From the NCBI RefSeq assembly GCF_002933465.1, contig NZ_PSZE01000006.1:1-64000 (forward strand): 64,000 bases of DNA. The letters are read 5' to 3'. Below are positions 9,311-21,402 of the stretch, in pieces. A program made the translations under genes and the position numbers. Below the pieces are notes generated by a model that made no database searches, was not told the DNA's origin, and worked only from the letters and a program-made list of their open reading frames with translations. Each line of letters begins with the position of its first letter. Position 1 is the first letter of the stretch. This DNA is from Nocardia nova (GTDB taxonomy: Bacteria > Actinomycetota > Actinomycetes > Mycobacteriales > Mycobacteriaceae).

Positions 9311-10264
9311 AGTTCTGATCTGCCCAACCCCTCCTCGAAACCTGCGGTGGAGCCGCCGGACGATGCTGAAAAGCCGGTAGCTGATCCGTCGCGGGGTGTG
9401 CGGGCAGCCGACGCGACCGTGCGCATGGATCCCGACGCGACCGTGCGCATGGATACCGACGCGACCGTGCGCCTCGGCGCGCCGGCCGACAATTCCGCCG
9501 ACGAGACGGTGCGTTGGTCCACCGGCGAGCCGGTCGTGGACGCGGTGGCGGCCGAGCGGAACGCCGATTCCGAGCAGACGGTGAGGTTCGCGCAGACGGT
9601 GAAGTTCGCGCAGCCCGCCCCCGCGGCGAACGAGCGGTCCTCGATCGTGCGGACCGTGGTGACGTCGGTCGCGGCGGTCTGGCTGGTGGCGGCGCTGGTG
9701 CTGGCGGCCTGGTTCGGCACCGGCTGGGTGCGCGCGATGTGGTTCACCGACGGACCGCGCGCCGACGCCCGCGATACCGCGCTGGATGCGGCCCGGCAGG
9801 CGGCGATCAACCTCACCTCGATGAATCCCAACGATGTCGAGGGCTCGATCACCACCATGCGGTCCTCGATGACCGGCGACATGCTGACCCAGCTCAACGA
9901 GAATCACGACCGCATCAAGGATGCCGCCGAGAAGTCGAAGACCAAGATCGACAGCAAGGTGCTGGGAGCGGCGCTGAGCTCACTGGACAGTGAGCGCGAC
10001 AAGGCATCGGCGATCGTGGTGCTGAAACTCACGCAGACCGCGCCCAACGTTCCGGTGCAGTCCTTCCGGGCCACCTGGACGCTGGATATGAAGAAGGACG
10101 GCGACACCTGGAAGGCCGAGCAGGCCAATTCGCTCGGCCAGCTGGTGTCGCTGGATACCCCCGGTCCCGCCGGGGCGGCACAGCCGCCCGCGAACGGAAA
10201 CGCCGCGCCGGCCCCGGCGCCCGCGAATCCGTCCGAGGCGCCCGCCCCCCAGCCGGGATCGTAG
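9308..10264 (+). CDS. Mce-associated membrane protein with TVR repeats
   Basis: This 318-aa Mce-associated (Mam-like) protein has a cytoplasmic N-terminus of about 110 residues, one membrane helix (about 117-142), then an extracytoplasmic domain of the fold seen in Mce-associated proteins and a Pro/Ala-rich tail. Such proteins are thought to stabilise Mce complexes. The N-terminal part carries six TVR/TVK motifs (three as DATVR in an 8-residue tandem repeat), which is unusual. The start is GTG at 9308 directly after a -10-like hexamer. Confidence 0.8.
   Translation: MSSDLPNPSSKPAVEPPDDAEKPVADPSRGVRAADATVRMDPDATVRMDTDATVRLGAPADNSADETVRWSTGEPVVDAVAAERNADSEQTVRFAQTVKFAQPAPAANERSSIVRTVVTSVAAVWLVAALVLAAWFGTGWVRAMWFTDGPRADARDTALDAARQAAINLTSMNPNDVEGSITTMRSSMTGDMLTQLNENHDRIKDAAEKSKTKIDSKVLGAALSSLDSERDKASAIVVLKLTQTAPNVPVQSFRATWTLDMKKDGDTWKAEQANSLGQLVSLDTPGPAGAAQPPANGNAAPAPAPANPSEAPAPQPGS
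9410..9478 (+). repeat. Three tandem 24-nt coding repeats (DATVR)
   Basis: Three units begin GACGCGACCGTGCGC at 9410, 9434 and 9458 and encode DATVRMDP, DATVRMDT and DATVRLGA. The first two are identical over 21 nt. They lie in the cytoplasmic N-terminal region of the Mce-associated protein. Confidence 0.85.
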
Positions 10265-10277
10265 GAGAGGTACACCG

Positions 10278-11039
10278 ATGGCATCCCGTCCGCCGATCAA
10301 CAAGGTTTCCCCCCGGCTCAAGCCCGGCGACCGCCCGTCCGACGCCGCCGATCGCACGATCCGGCGTCGCGTCGCGGCCGATCGCGCCGCATCCGGTGCG
10401 AGGTCCGCCAGGCCCGCCGGTAAGTCCGCAAACGCCAAATCACGCGCCAAGACCGTGCGCGCCGGTGCGGCGGCCACGCGTCCGGCGCCGCCGGTGGCGC
10501 CGCGCCGGCCCCGGAAGTTGCCGCGCCCCGGCCGTCTGTCGCGTCCCGCGTTGGCCACCTGGGGTCTGGCCGCGGGACTGATCGTGGTGAGCCTGCTGCT
10601 GACCGCGTTCGCCGTCGTCGCGGCTTTCGAGCCGGGTGTGGACGACGGCAACAAGGCATTCGTCGACACCAAGGCCACCCAGGAAGTGACCGCGGCGGCC
10701 GACAACGCGCTCAAGACGGTCTATTCCTACGACGTGAAGACCGTCGGCGGCTACAAGGACGCTGTGCACAAGGTCGTCACCGGCAAGATGCGCGGCGATT
10801 TCGACAAGTTCGCCGACACGACGGTCTCCGCCATTCAGCAGGCGCAGTCGACCGCGCAGGCCACCCCGGACCCGATCGGTGTGACTTTGCTCACTGATGA
10901 CCGAGCGGAACTGCTGGTGAATCTGACTGTGAGCGCGACCAAGAACGGCGCTCCGCAGGAGAGCGCGTCGGGGCCGATCGTGTTGCGCATGCAGAAGGTG
11001 GACGGTCACTGGCTGGCGAGCGAGATCGCCGACCGTTGA
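10278..11039 (+). CDS. Second Mce-associated membrane protein
   Basis: This 253-aa protein has a long basic, Arg/Lys/Ala-rich cytoplasmic N-terminus (about 85 residues), a single membrane helix (about 92-115) and an extracytoplasmic domain of about 135 residues resembling the preceding gene product. The ATG at 10278 is preceded by AGGAGAGG, a strong ribosome binding site. It lies 13 bp after the previous gene, so the two are likely co-transcribed and probably form a pair that accompanies the Mce complex. Confidence 0.8.
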   Translation: MASRPPINKVSPRLKPGDRPSDAADRTIRRRVAADRAASGARSARPAGKSANAKSRAKTVRAGAAATRPAPPVAPRRPRKLPRPGRLSRPALATWGLAAGLIVVSLLLTAFAVVAAFEPGVDDGNKAFVDTKATQEVTAAADNALKTVYSYDVKTVGGYKDAVHKVVTGKMRGDFDKFADTTVSAIQQAQSTAQATPDPIGVTLLTDDRAELLVNLTVSATKNGAPQESASGPIVLRMQKVDGHWLASEIADR

Positions 11040-11565
11040 GTGGCCCAGACGGGTTCGGAAGTATGTTCGAGCCCGTCACCTGCGGAATCTTCCCAGCTCA
11101 GCGGCGGATATTCACCCGCGTGACGGTGTGATTCGCCAGCGCCGCAGGGGATCTCGCAGTTATCGAGGTGGTCTCGCCACTTGACGACTTACGTCCGAAC
11201 CGTCACGCTATTCACAACAGCGGCAGCTGCGACAGGGTCGAGTACCCAGGTCGAGGCGCCGCCGGAGACTCGAACGCAGCCAGCGGAAGCGGGTCCGGCG
11301 CGCCGAACATCCGGAACTCGGTTCGGATGGTACTTTGACACCCCTTCTTCGCGGGTGTAGGTTTGGACTTTGCGCTGGCTGCCTCCTGTCCATTCCTTGA
11401 TCGCATCACGAAAGTTCCACCGTTGAGGTGTTACTTCCGCTGTTTGCTGTTCGGGTTTTGTCCGGGTTGTAACCAGCAGAACTCGTAGCAGACAAGCGAC
11501 GGTCGCTTGGTGTCTTGTACGTACAGGCACCGGGCGACGCGCGTGAGGTGCTGGAAGGACGCATC
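11040..11565. other. Intergenic region and rpoB leader
   Basis: This 526-bp stretch separates the Mce-associated genes from rpoB. No coding frame here looks protein-like. The downstream half holds a good SigA-type promoter (11335-11363) and a leader of about 200 nt. I saw no clear terminator for the upstream genes and nothing recognisable in 11040-11330. Confidence 0.6.
11335..11363 (+). promoter_or_regulatory. Probable rpoBC promoter
   Basis: A consensus -35 TTGACA (11335-11340) is followed after exactly 17 nt by TAGGTT (11358-11363), which fits the actinobacterial TANNNT -10. It lies about 200 nt before the rpoB start codon, so the mRNA would have a leader of that length. Confidence 0.6.
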
Positions 11566-15048
<3,483 letters not shown>

Positions 15049-15057
15049 CCGATCGGT

Positions 15058-15082
15058 CCCGGCGCCCGCATTGGGCGCCGGG
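15058..15082 (+). promoter_or_regulatory. Perfect hairpin between rpoB and rpoC
   Basis: A 10-bp GC-only stem (CCCGGCGCCC at 15058-15067 pairing with 15073-15082) has a 5-nt loop, 10 nt after the rpoB stop. There is no following T-tract. It may act as an attenuator, a pause or an mRNA-stability element that balances rpoB and rpoC expression. Confidence 0.5.
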
Positions 15083-15176
15083 GCATAGTTTCCCGCTCCG
15101 CGGAAGTGGTCCGCCACGGCGGACGAACTAGCGAACTTTGCTCGATACTGAACCCGAACAGGGGAAAGGAAGTTAC

Positions 15177-18100
15177 GTGCTAGACGTCAACTTCTTCGAT
15201 GAACTCCGGATCGGCCTGGCGACCGCCGAAGACATTCGCAACTGGTCCTACGGTGAGGTCAAGAAGCCGGAGACCATCAACTACCGCACGCTCAAGCCGG
15301 AGAAGGACGGCTTGTTCTGCGAGAAGATCTTCGGTCCCACCCGGGACTGGGAGTGCTACTGCGGCAAGTACAAGCGCGTCCGCTTCAAGGGCATCATCTG
15401 TGAGCGCTGTGGCGTCGAGGTGACTCGCGCCAAGGTGCGTCGTGAGCGGATGGGCCACATCGAACTGGCCGCGCCGGTCACCCACATCTGGTACTTCAAG
15501 GGTGTGCCGAGCCGCCTCGGTTACCTGCTGGACCTCGCGCCGAAGGATCTCGAGAAGATCATCTACTTCGCCGCCTACGTCATCACCACCGTCGACGGGG
15601 ATCTGCGCCACAACGAGCTGTCCACGCTCGAGGCGGAGATGGAGGTCGAGAAGAAGGCGATCGCCGACCAGCGCGACGCCGATCTGGAGGCCCGCGCCCA
15701 GAAGCTCGAGGCCGACCTGGCCGAGCTCGAGGCCGAGGGTGCCAAGTCCGACGTCCGCCGCAAGGTCAAGGACGGCGGCGAGCGCGAGATGCGTCAGCTG
15801 CGCGACCGTGCCCAGCGCGAGCTGGACCGGCTCGACGAGATCTGGACCACCTTCACCAAGCTGGCTCCCAAGCAGCTGATCGTGGACGAGGTTCTCTACC
15901 GCGAGCTGCAGGACCGCTACGGCGAGTACTTCACCGGCGCGATGGGTGCCGAAGCCATCCAGAAGCTGATGGAGAACTTCGACATCGACGCCGAGGCCGA
16001 GAGCCTGCGCGAAACCATTCGCACCGGTAAGGGGCAGAAGAAGCTGCGCGCGCTCAAGCGCCTGAAGGTCGTCGCGGCGTTCCAGACCAACGGCAACTCG
16101 CCGATGGGTATGGTCCTCGACGCCGTTCCGGTGATCCCGCCGGAGCTGCGGCCGATGGTTCAGCTCGACGGTGGCCGCTTCGCCACCTCCGACCTGAACG
16201 ACCTGTACCGCCGCGTGATCAACCGCAACAACCGCCTCAAGCGACTGATCGACCTCGGCGCCCCCGAGATCATCGTCAACAACGAGAAGCGGATGCTGCA
16301 GGAGTCCGTGGACGCGCTGTTCGACAACGGCCGTCGCGGTCGCCCGGTGACCGGCCCCGGTAACCGCCCGCTGAAGTCCCTGAGCGATCTGCTCAAGGGT
16401 AAGCAGGGTCGTTTCCGTCAGAACCTGCTCGGTAAGCGCGTCGACTACTCGGGCCGTTCGGTCATCGTCGTCGGCCCGCAGCTGAAGCTGCATCAGTGTG
16501 GTCTGCCGAAGCTGATGGCGCTGGAGCTGTTCAAGCCGTTCGTGATGAAGCGTCTGGTCGACCTGAACCACGCGCAGAACATCAAGTCCGCCAAGCGGAT
16601 GGTCGAGCGGCAGCGCGCCCAGGTGTGGGACGTCCTCGAAGAGGTCATCGCCGAGCACCCGGTCATGCTGAACCGTGCGCCTACGCTGCACCGGCTGGGT
16701 ATCCAGGCCTTCGAGCCGCTGCTGGTCGAAGGTAAGGCCATCCAGCTGCACCCGCTGGTCTGTGAGGCGTTCAACGCCGACTTCGACGGTGACCAGATGG
16801 CCGTGCACCTGCCGCTGTCGGCGGAGGCGCAGGCCGAGGCCCGCATCCTGATGCTGTCGTCGAACAACATCCTGTCCCCGGCGTCCGGCCGCCCGCTGGC
16901 CATGCCGCGTCTGGACATGGTGACCGGTCTCTACTACCTGACCCGCCTGGAAGAGGGCGCCAAGGGCGAGTACCGGCCTGCCACCGCGGATGCTCCCGAG
17001 CAGGGCGTCTACGCGTCACCGGCCGAGGCCCAGATGGCCGTCGACCGCGGCGAGCTGACGGTTCGTTCGCTGATCAAGGTGCGCCTGACCGATCAGCGCC
17101 CGCCGAAGGACGTCGAGGCGGAGCTGTTCCCCGAGGGCTGGCAGCGCGGCGACGCGTGGCTGTGCGAGACCACTCTGGGCCGGGTCATCTTCAACGAGCT
17201 GCTGCCCGCGGACTACGCGTTCATCAACGAGCAGATGCCGAAGAAGCGGCAGGCGACGATCATCAACGATCTCGCCGAGCGCTACCCGATGATCGTGGTT
17301 GCGCAGACCGTCGACAAGCTCAAGGACGCCGGCTTCTACTGGGCCACGCGTTCGGGTGTCACCGTCTCCATGTCGGACGTTCTCGTTCCGCCGGAGAAGG
17401 CCGAGATCATGGAGCGCTACGAGGCCCAGTCCGACCAGATCGAGAAGAAGTACCAGCGTGGTGCTCTCGACCACCAGGAGCGCAACAACGCCCTGGTCAA
17501 GATCTGGCAGGAAGCGACCGAAGAGGTCGGTAAGGCGCTGCGTGCGCACTATCCGGCCGACAACCCGATCATCACGATCGTCGATTCGGGCGCCACGGGT
17601 AACTTCACCCAGACTCGTACCCTCGCGGGCATGAAGGGTCTGGTGACCAACCCGAAGGGTGAGTTCATTCCGCGACCGATCAAGTCCTCGTTCCGTGAGG
17701 GCCTGACCGTCCTGGAGTACTTCATCAACACCCACGGTGCGCGAAAGGGTCTGGCCGACACCGCGCTTCGCACCGCTGACTCGGGTTACCTGACCCGTCG
17801 TCTGGTGGACGTGTCGCAGGACGTCATCGTGCGCGAGACCGACTGTGGCACCGAGCGTGGCATCACGGTCGCGATCGCCGAGAAGCAGCCCGACGGTCTG
17901 CTCATCCGCGATCCGCACGTGGAGACCAGCACCTACGCCCGGACGCTGGCCGCCGACGCGGTCGACGCAGCAGGCAACGTCATCGTGGAGAAGGGTCACG
18001 ACCTCGGCGACCCGGCCATCGAGGCGCTGCTCGAGGCCGGCATCACCGACGTCAAGGTCCGCTCGGTGCTCACCTGCACCACCGGCACCGGCGTGTGTGC

Positions 18101-19130
18101 GACCTGCTACGGCCGCTCGATGGCGACCGGCAAGCTGGTCGACATCGGTGAGGCCGTCGGTATCGTCGCCGCCCAGTCCATCGGTGAGCCCGGTACCCAG
18201 CTGACCATGCGTACCTTCCACCAGGGTGGTGTCGCGGGTGACGACATCACCGGCGGTCTGCCCCGCGTGCAGGAGCTGTTCGAGGCTCGTGTGCCCAAGG
18301 GCAAGGCGCCGATCGCGGAGGTCTCGGGCCGGGTGCGGCTCGAGGACGACGACCGCTTCTACAAGATCACCATCATTCCGGACGACGGTTCGGACGAGGT
18401 GGTCTACGACAAGCTGTCGAAGCGTCAGCGTCTGCGGGTGTTCAAGCACGACGACGGCTCCGAGCGTCTGCTCGCCGACGGCGACCACGTCGAGGTCGGC
18501 CAGCAGTTGCTGGAGGGCTCGGCCGATCCGCACGAGGTGCTGCGCGTGATGGGGCCGCGTCAGGTGCAGGTCCACCTGGTGCACGAGGTCCAGGAGGTGT
18601 ACCGGTCGCAGGGTGTGTCCATCCACGACAAGCACATCGAGGTCATCGTCCGCCAGATGCTGCGCCGCGTCACCATCATCGACTCGGGTGCGACGGAGTT
18701 CCTGCCCGGTTCGCTGGTGGAGCGCTCGGAGTTCGAGGCGGCCAACCGCCGCGTCGTCGCCGAGGGTGGCGAGCCCGCGTCGGGTCGCCCGGTGCTGATG
18801 GGTATCACCAAGGCGTCGCTGGCTACCGATTCGTGGCTGTCGGCGGCCTCCTTCCAGGAGACGACTCGGGTCTTGACGGACGCGGCGATCAACTGCCGCT
18901 CCGACAAGCTGATCGGCCTGAAGGAGAACGTGATCATCGGTAAGCTGATCCCGGCCGGTACCGGTATCAACCGCTACCGCAACATCCAGGTGCAGCCAAC
19001 CGAAGAGGCCCGTGCCGCGGCGTACGCGGTGCCGTCCTACGACGACACCTACTACAGCCCGGAGGGCTTCGGCACGACCACCGGTGCCGCGGTCCCGCTG
19101 GACGACTACGGTTTCAGCGACTACCGGTAA
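15177..19130 (+). CDS. rpoC: RNA polymerase beta' subunit
   Basis: The protein has 1317 aa, matching mycobacterial RpoC in length. It carries the N-terminal zinc site ([16 protein letters not shown] then ICERCG), the catalytic Mg-binding NADFDGDQM motif and the second zinc-site cysteines ([19 protein letters not shown]). The GTG at 15177 is chosen because GGGGAAAGGAAG precedes it and it gives the canonical MLDVNFF start. The intercistronic gap after rpoB is 128 bp. It ends 19 bp before a strong hairpin. Confidence 0.97.
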   Translation: MLDVNFFDELRIGLATAEDIRNWSYGEVKKPETINYRTLKPEKDGLFCEKIFGPTRDWECYCGKYKRVRFKGIICERCGVEVTRAKVRRERMGHIELAAPVTHIWYFKGVPSRLGYLLDLAPKDLEKIIYFAAYVITTVDGDLRHNELSTLEAEMEVEKKAIADQRDADLEARAQKLEADLAELEAEGAKSDVRRKVKDGGEREMRQLRDRAQRELDRLDEIWTTFTKLAPKQLIVDEVLYRELQDRYGEYFTGAMGAEAIQKLMENFDIDAEAESLRETIRTGKGQKKLRALKRLKVVAAFQTNGNSPMGMVLDAVPVIPPELRPMVQLDGGRFATSDLNDLYRRVINRNNRLKRLIDLGAPEIIVNNEKRMLQESVDALFDNGRRGRPVTGPGNRPLKSLSDLLKGKQGRFRQNLLGKRVDYSGRSVIVVGPQLKLHQCGLPKLMALELFKPFVMKRLVDLNHAQNIKSAKRMVERQRAQVWDVLEEVIAEHPVMLNRAPTLHRLGIQAFEPLLVEGKAIQLHPLVCEAFNADFDGDQMAVHLPLSAEAQAEARILMLSSNNILSPASGRPLAMPRLDMVTGLYYLTRLEEGAKGEYRPATADAPEQGVYASPAEAQMAVDRGELTVRSLIKVRLTDQRPPKDVEAELFPEGWQRGDAWLCETTLGRVIFNELLPADYAFINEQMPKKRQATIINDLAERYPMIVVAQTVDKLKDAGFYWATRSGVTVSMSDVLVPPEKAEIMERYEAQSDQIEKKYQRGALDHQERNNALVKIWQEATEEVGKALRAHYPADNPIITIVDSGATGNFTQTRTLAGMKGLVTNPKGEFIPRPIKSSFREGLTVLEYFINTHGARKGLADTALRTADSGYLTRRLVDVSQDVIVRETDCGTERGITVAIAEKQPDGLLIRDPHVETSTYARTLAADAVDAAGNVIVEKGHDLGDPAIEALLEAGITDVKVRSVLTCTTGTGVCATCYGRSMATGKLVDIGEAVGIVAAQSIGEPGTQLTMRTFHQGGVAGDDITGGLPRVQELFEARVPKGKAPIAEVSGRVRLEDDDRFYKITIIPDDGSDEVVYDKLSKRQRLRVFKHDDGSERLLADGDHVEVGQQLLEGSADPHEVLRVMGPRQVQVHLVHEVQEVYRSQGVSIHDKHIEVIVRQMLRRVTIIDSGATEFLPGSLVERSEFEAANRRVVAEGGEPASGRPVLMGITKASLATDSWLSAASFQETTRVLTDAAINCRSDKLIGLKENVIIGKLIPAGTGINRYRNIQVQPTEEARAAAYAVPSYDDTYYSPEGFGTTTGAAVPLDDYGFSDYR

Positions 19131-19149
19131 TCCGGTAGGAGACAACCAC

Positions 19150-19185
19150 ATTCGGCCCCCGTTCCGAACGGAACGGGGGCCGAAT
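19150..19185 (+). terminator. Terminator after rpoC
   Basis: A perfect 15-bp inverted repeat (left arm ATTCGGCCCCCGTTC, 19150-19164) with a 6-nt loop starts 19 bp after the rpoC stop. There is no T-tract, which is usual for actinobacterial terminators. Confidence 0.8.
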
Positions 19186-19276
19186 CGTATCGATGGTTCG
19201 CTCGGTGTGATCGTTGTGGGGTGGAACCGAGTCGAGTGAGCGGGGAATCGGACCCGATCGCGATCGATCCAGCGGG

Positions 19277-19291
19277 TAGCCTTCAGGTATG
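19277..19291 (+). promoter_or_regulatory. Leaderless -10 element before the Uma2 remnant
   Basis: TAGCCT (19277-19282) lies 6 nt before the ATG at 19289. The promoter seems intact even though the gene behind it is broken. Confidence 0.35.
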
Positions 19292-19560
19292 ACCGTCGCC
19301 CACCATCACCACGACGAACCGATCCGCGGTCGGATGGTGCTGTTGCCGACGCCGCCACCCGGCGGTTTCACCGCCGAAGACCTGCCTCGCTTGATGGAAG
19401 TAGTGGATGGCAACTTCGAACGGATGACGCGATGGTCGTCTACACGTTCGAGCTGCTGCCCGAGGGCGGTTGCCACACGCCCAGTGGCGTCTTCCGCAAA
19501 CAGTTGCGCATCGAGCGGCCCTTTCCGATCGACGTGGAGCTGCCCGAAATAACCTGGTAG
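19289..19560 (+). pseudogene. Uma2-family nuclease remnant with internal deletion
   Basis: The N-terminal piece (19289 to about 19423) has the GFTAEDLPRLM motif that opens Uma2/DUF820 restriction-endonuclease-fold proteins. The C-terminal piece lies in another frame (about 19423-19560) and has the family ending MVVYTFELL ... FRKQLRIERPFPIDVEL ... ITW before TAG. An intact member has roughly 180-200 aa. Here only about 90 codons remain and the central catalytic part is missing, with the two ends joined out of frame. The family assignment is from recalled sequence pattern. Confidence 0.7.
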
Positions 19561-19616
19561 GCGGACGCGGAAAACACGATCGGCGGCGCGAGCGTGGGCC
19601 GGGGGCCGGACGCCGG

Positions 19617-20240
19617 TCAGGCCCGCGCTTCGAGGGCGTGGCGGGCGGCGATGAACAGGGTGGTACAGACGTCGGTGAGCGCTGCGGGGGTTTGCGGGGT
19701 GCCGCTCATCAACCAGTCGACCAGCAGGTGGTTGACGCCGCCGACCAGGGCGACCGCGGCCGAATGTTGTTCGACCGACAGTGGTTCGGGGCGGGCGGCC
19801 GCCCACGTGGTGGTGACGATCTCCGCGAATTCGCGCAATACCTCGTGGCGGCGTTCCTCCATGGCGGGGGAGACGCCGACGGCCTCGATCAGCGCCACTC
19901 TGGCAAGTCGCCGATCCTCGGTCAGGTATTCGATGAATGTCTGTATCCCGGTGCGGGTTTGGGCATCGATATCGCCGCCTGCGGCGGCCATCGCGGCTAG
20001 GGTCGTTGCGCGCACCCCGTCCACGGTCTCGGAATACAGTGCGGCCAGGCAACTTTCGCGGTCGGTGAAGGATTCGTAGAAATATCGCTCGGTCAGCCGA
20101 GCGGCACGGCAGATCTGTTTGACCGAACTGTTCGCATAACCGCTGGTGCCGAAGACCTCGAGTGCGGCGTCCAGGATCGCCGCACGCCGCTGCACCCGGC
20201 GCTCGTCCGGCATCAGTCCTTGATACTTCCGTCCTGGCAT
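19617..20240 (-). CDS. TetR-family transcriptional regulator
   Basis: The protein has 207 aa. The N-terminal helix-turn-helix (about residues 17-62; motifs ILDAALEVFGTSGYANSSV and ARLTERYFYESF) is typical of TetR repressors; the rest is an all-helical ligand-binding domain. It is divergent from the adjacent short-chain dehydrogenase gene, with 82 bp between them holding a palindrome. This arrangement suggests autoregulation and control of that gene. The ligand is unknown. Confidence 0.9.
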   Translation of the reverse strand: MPGRKYQGLMPDERRVQRRAAILDAALEVFGTSGYANSSVKQICRAARLTERYFYESFTDRESCLAALYSETVDGVRATTLAAMAAAGGDIDAQTRTGIQTFIEYLTEDRRLARVALIEAVGVSPAMEERRHEVLREFAEIVTTTWAAARPEPLSVEQHSAAVALVGGVNHLLVDWLMSGTPQTPAALTDVCTTLFIAARHALEARA

Positions 20241-20287
20241 GGCCCCTGTCCTTACGTCCCGGCCTATGGCACACTAGAGCATCGTTC

Positions 20288-20307
20288 CTGACACGCAGGC
20301 ATGTCAG
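20288..20307. promoter_or_regulatory. Candidate TetR operator between regulator and SDR
   Basis: An imperfect palindrome of 20 bp begins CTGACA and ends TGTCAG (8 of 10 positions per arm match). It ends 15 bp before the SDR start codon and 48 bp from the TetR start codon, a position suited to repression of both genes. Confidence 0.55.
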
Positions 20308-20322
20308 AATGGAGAACCATCC

Positions 20323-21174
20323 ATGACCTCACCGATTGCCGGTCGTGTCGTCGCGGTGACCGGCGGGGCGCGGGGCATAGGCCGGGAGATCGCGCATGTG
20401 CTCGCCGAGGCCGGTGCCCGGGTTGCCATCGGCGACCGCGACGAACCGGCGGCTGTCGCCACCGCGGCCGAATTGTCCGGTGCCGTTCGCGGTTTCGCGC
20501 TCGACGTCACCGACACGGACTCCTTCCGCGGCTTCCTCGCCGCCGTGGAATCGCTGTGGGGTCCGATCGACGTGCTGGTCAACAACGCCGGTGTGATGTG
20601 GGTCGGCTCGTTCGACGCCGAGCCCGAGGTCGTGACCACGCGCATGCTGGAGGTCAATCTGCACGGCGTCATCCGCGGCGTGCGGCTGGCCGCACCGGGC
20701 ATGCGGGCGCGCGGGCGGGGCCACATCGTCACGATCGCCTCGGCCGCCGCGCGGTTGTCTCCGCCCGGCGAATCGACCTACGCCGCGACCAAACACGGGG
20801 TGCTCGGCTATCTGACCGGCGTGCGCGAAGAACTGCGCGGCAGCGGCGTGCGGATCTCGGTGATCATGCCTGGGGTCGTCGCGACCGAACTGGCTGCGGG
20901 TACCGACACCGGTGCCGCGAAACTGCTGGAGCCGGCCGATGTGGCGCGAGCTGTGCTGCGGACGATCGAACACCCTCGTTTCGAGGTCACCGTGCCGGGG
21001 TATATCGGACCGCTCGTCCGGCTCGCCGAACTGCTTCCGCAACGTCTGCGGGACTTGACCTTCCGTCGCATGGTTCCGGATCAGGTCGCGGCGACCCGCG
21101 GTTCCACCGCCCGCGCCGCCTACGAACGCGGCCTGGCCGATCCGACCGACCTACCGCCTCCGAGCACCGAGTGA
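20323..21174 (+). CDS. SDR-family oxidoreductase
   Basis: This 283-aa classical short-chain dehydrogenase/reductase has a cofactor motif TGGARGIG (residues 13-20), NNAG near residue 87, a catalytic Ser in the IASAAA segment and the YAATK active-site motif near residue 152. An acidic residue after beta-2 (GDRDE) favours NAD(H). The C-terminus resembles SDRs annotated as acting on steroids or fatty acyl substrates, but the substrate cannot be read from sequence. It is probably controlled by the divergent TetR. Confidence 0.9.
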   Translation: MTSPIAGRVVAVTGGARGIGREIAHVLAEAGARVAIGDRDEPAAVATAAELSGAVRGFALDVTDTDSFRGFLAAVESLWGPIDVLVNNAGVMWVGSFDAEPEVVTTRMLEVNLHGVIRGVRLAAPGMRARGRGHIVTIASAAARLSPPGESTYAATKHGVLGYLTGVREELRGSGVRISVIMPGVVATELAAGTDTGAAKLLEPADVARAVLRTIEHPRFEVTVPGYIGPLVRLAELLPQRLRDLTFRRMVPDQVAATRGSTARAAYERGLADPTDLPPPSTE

Positions 21175-21299
21175 CGCAGGCATGCCGGAAAGTCGCGAGG
21201 TGATCACCACCGGCCGGTTCCTGCGTGCCGCGCTGGGCCGGCCGTAGCGACCGCAGACCGCGTCGGCGCAGCATTGAGCCGCCCGCGCCGACGCATCCG

Positions 21300-21334
21300 G
21301 CCTGCCGGTTCCGGGTTCACCGGAACCGGCAGGC
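21300..21334. terminator. Bidirectional terminator between SDR and UvrA-like genes
   Basis: A perfect 15-bp stem (GCCTGCCGGTTCCGG pairing with its complement) encloses a 5-nt loop. It sits between two convergent genes and could serve both. Confidence 0.75.
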
Positions 21335-21402
21335 GCTGGAAGAAACGGTGGACTCGCCGCCCGATCGACGCAGGGGGCCGGTCGGTGCTCGCCCGGCGCG
21401 GA

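Noticed and set aside
11181..11214. TTGACG as a second rpoB promoter
   Set aside because: The nearest acceptable -10 (TATTCA) is 22 nt away, too far for a SigA promoter.
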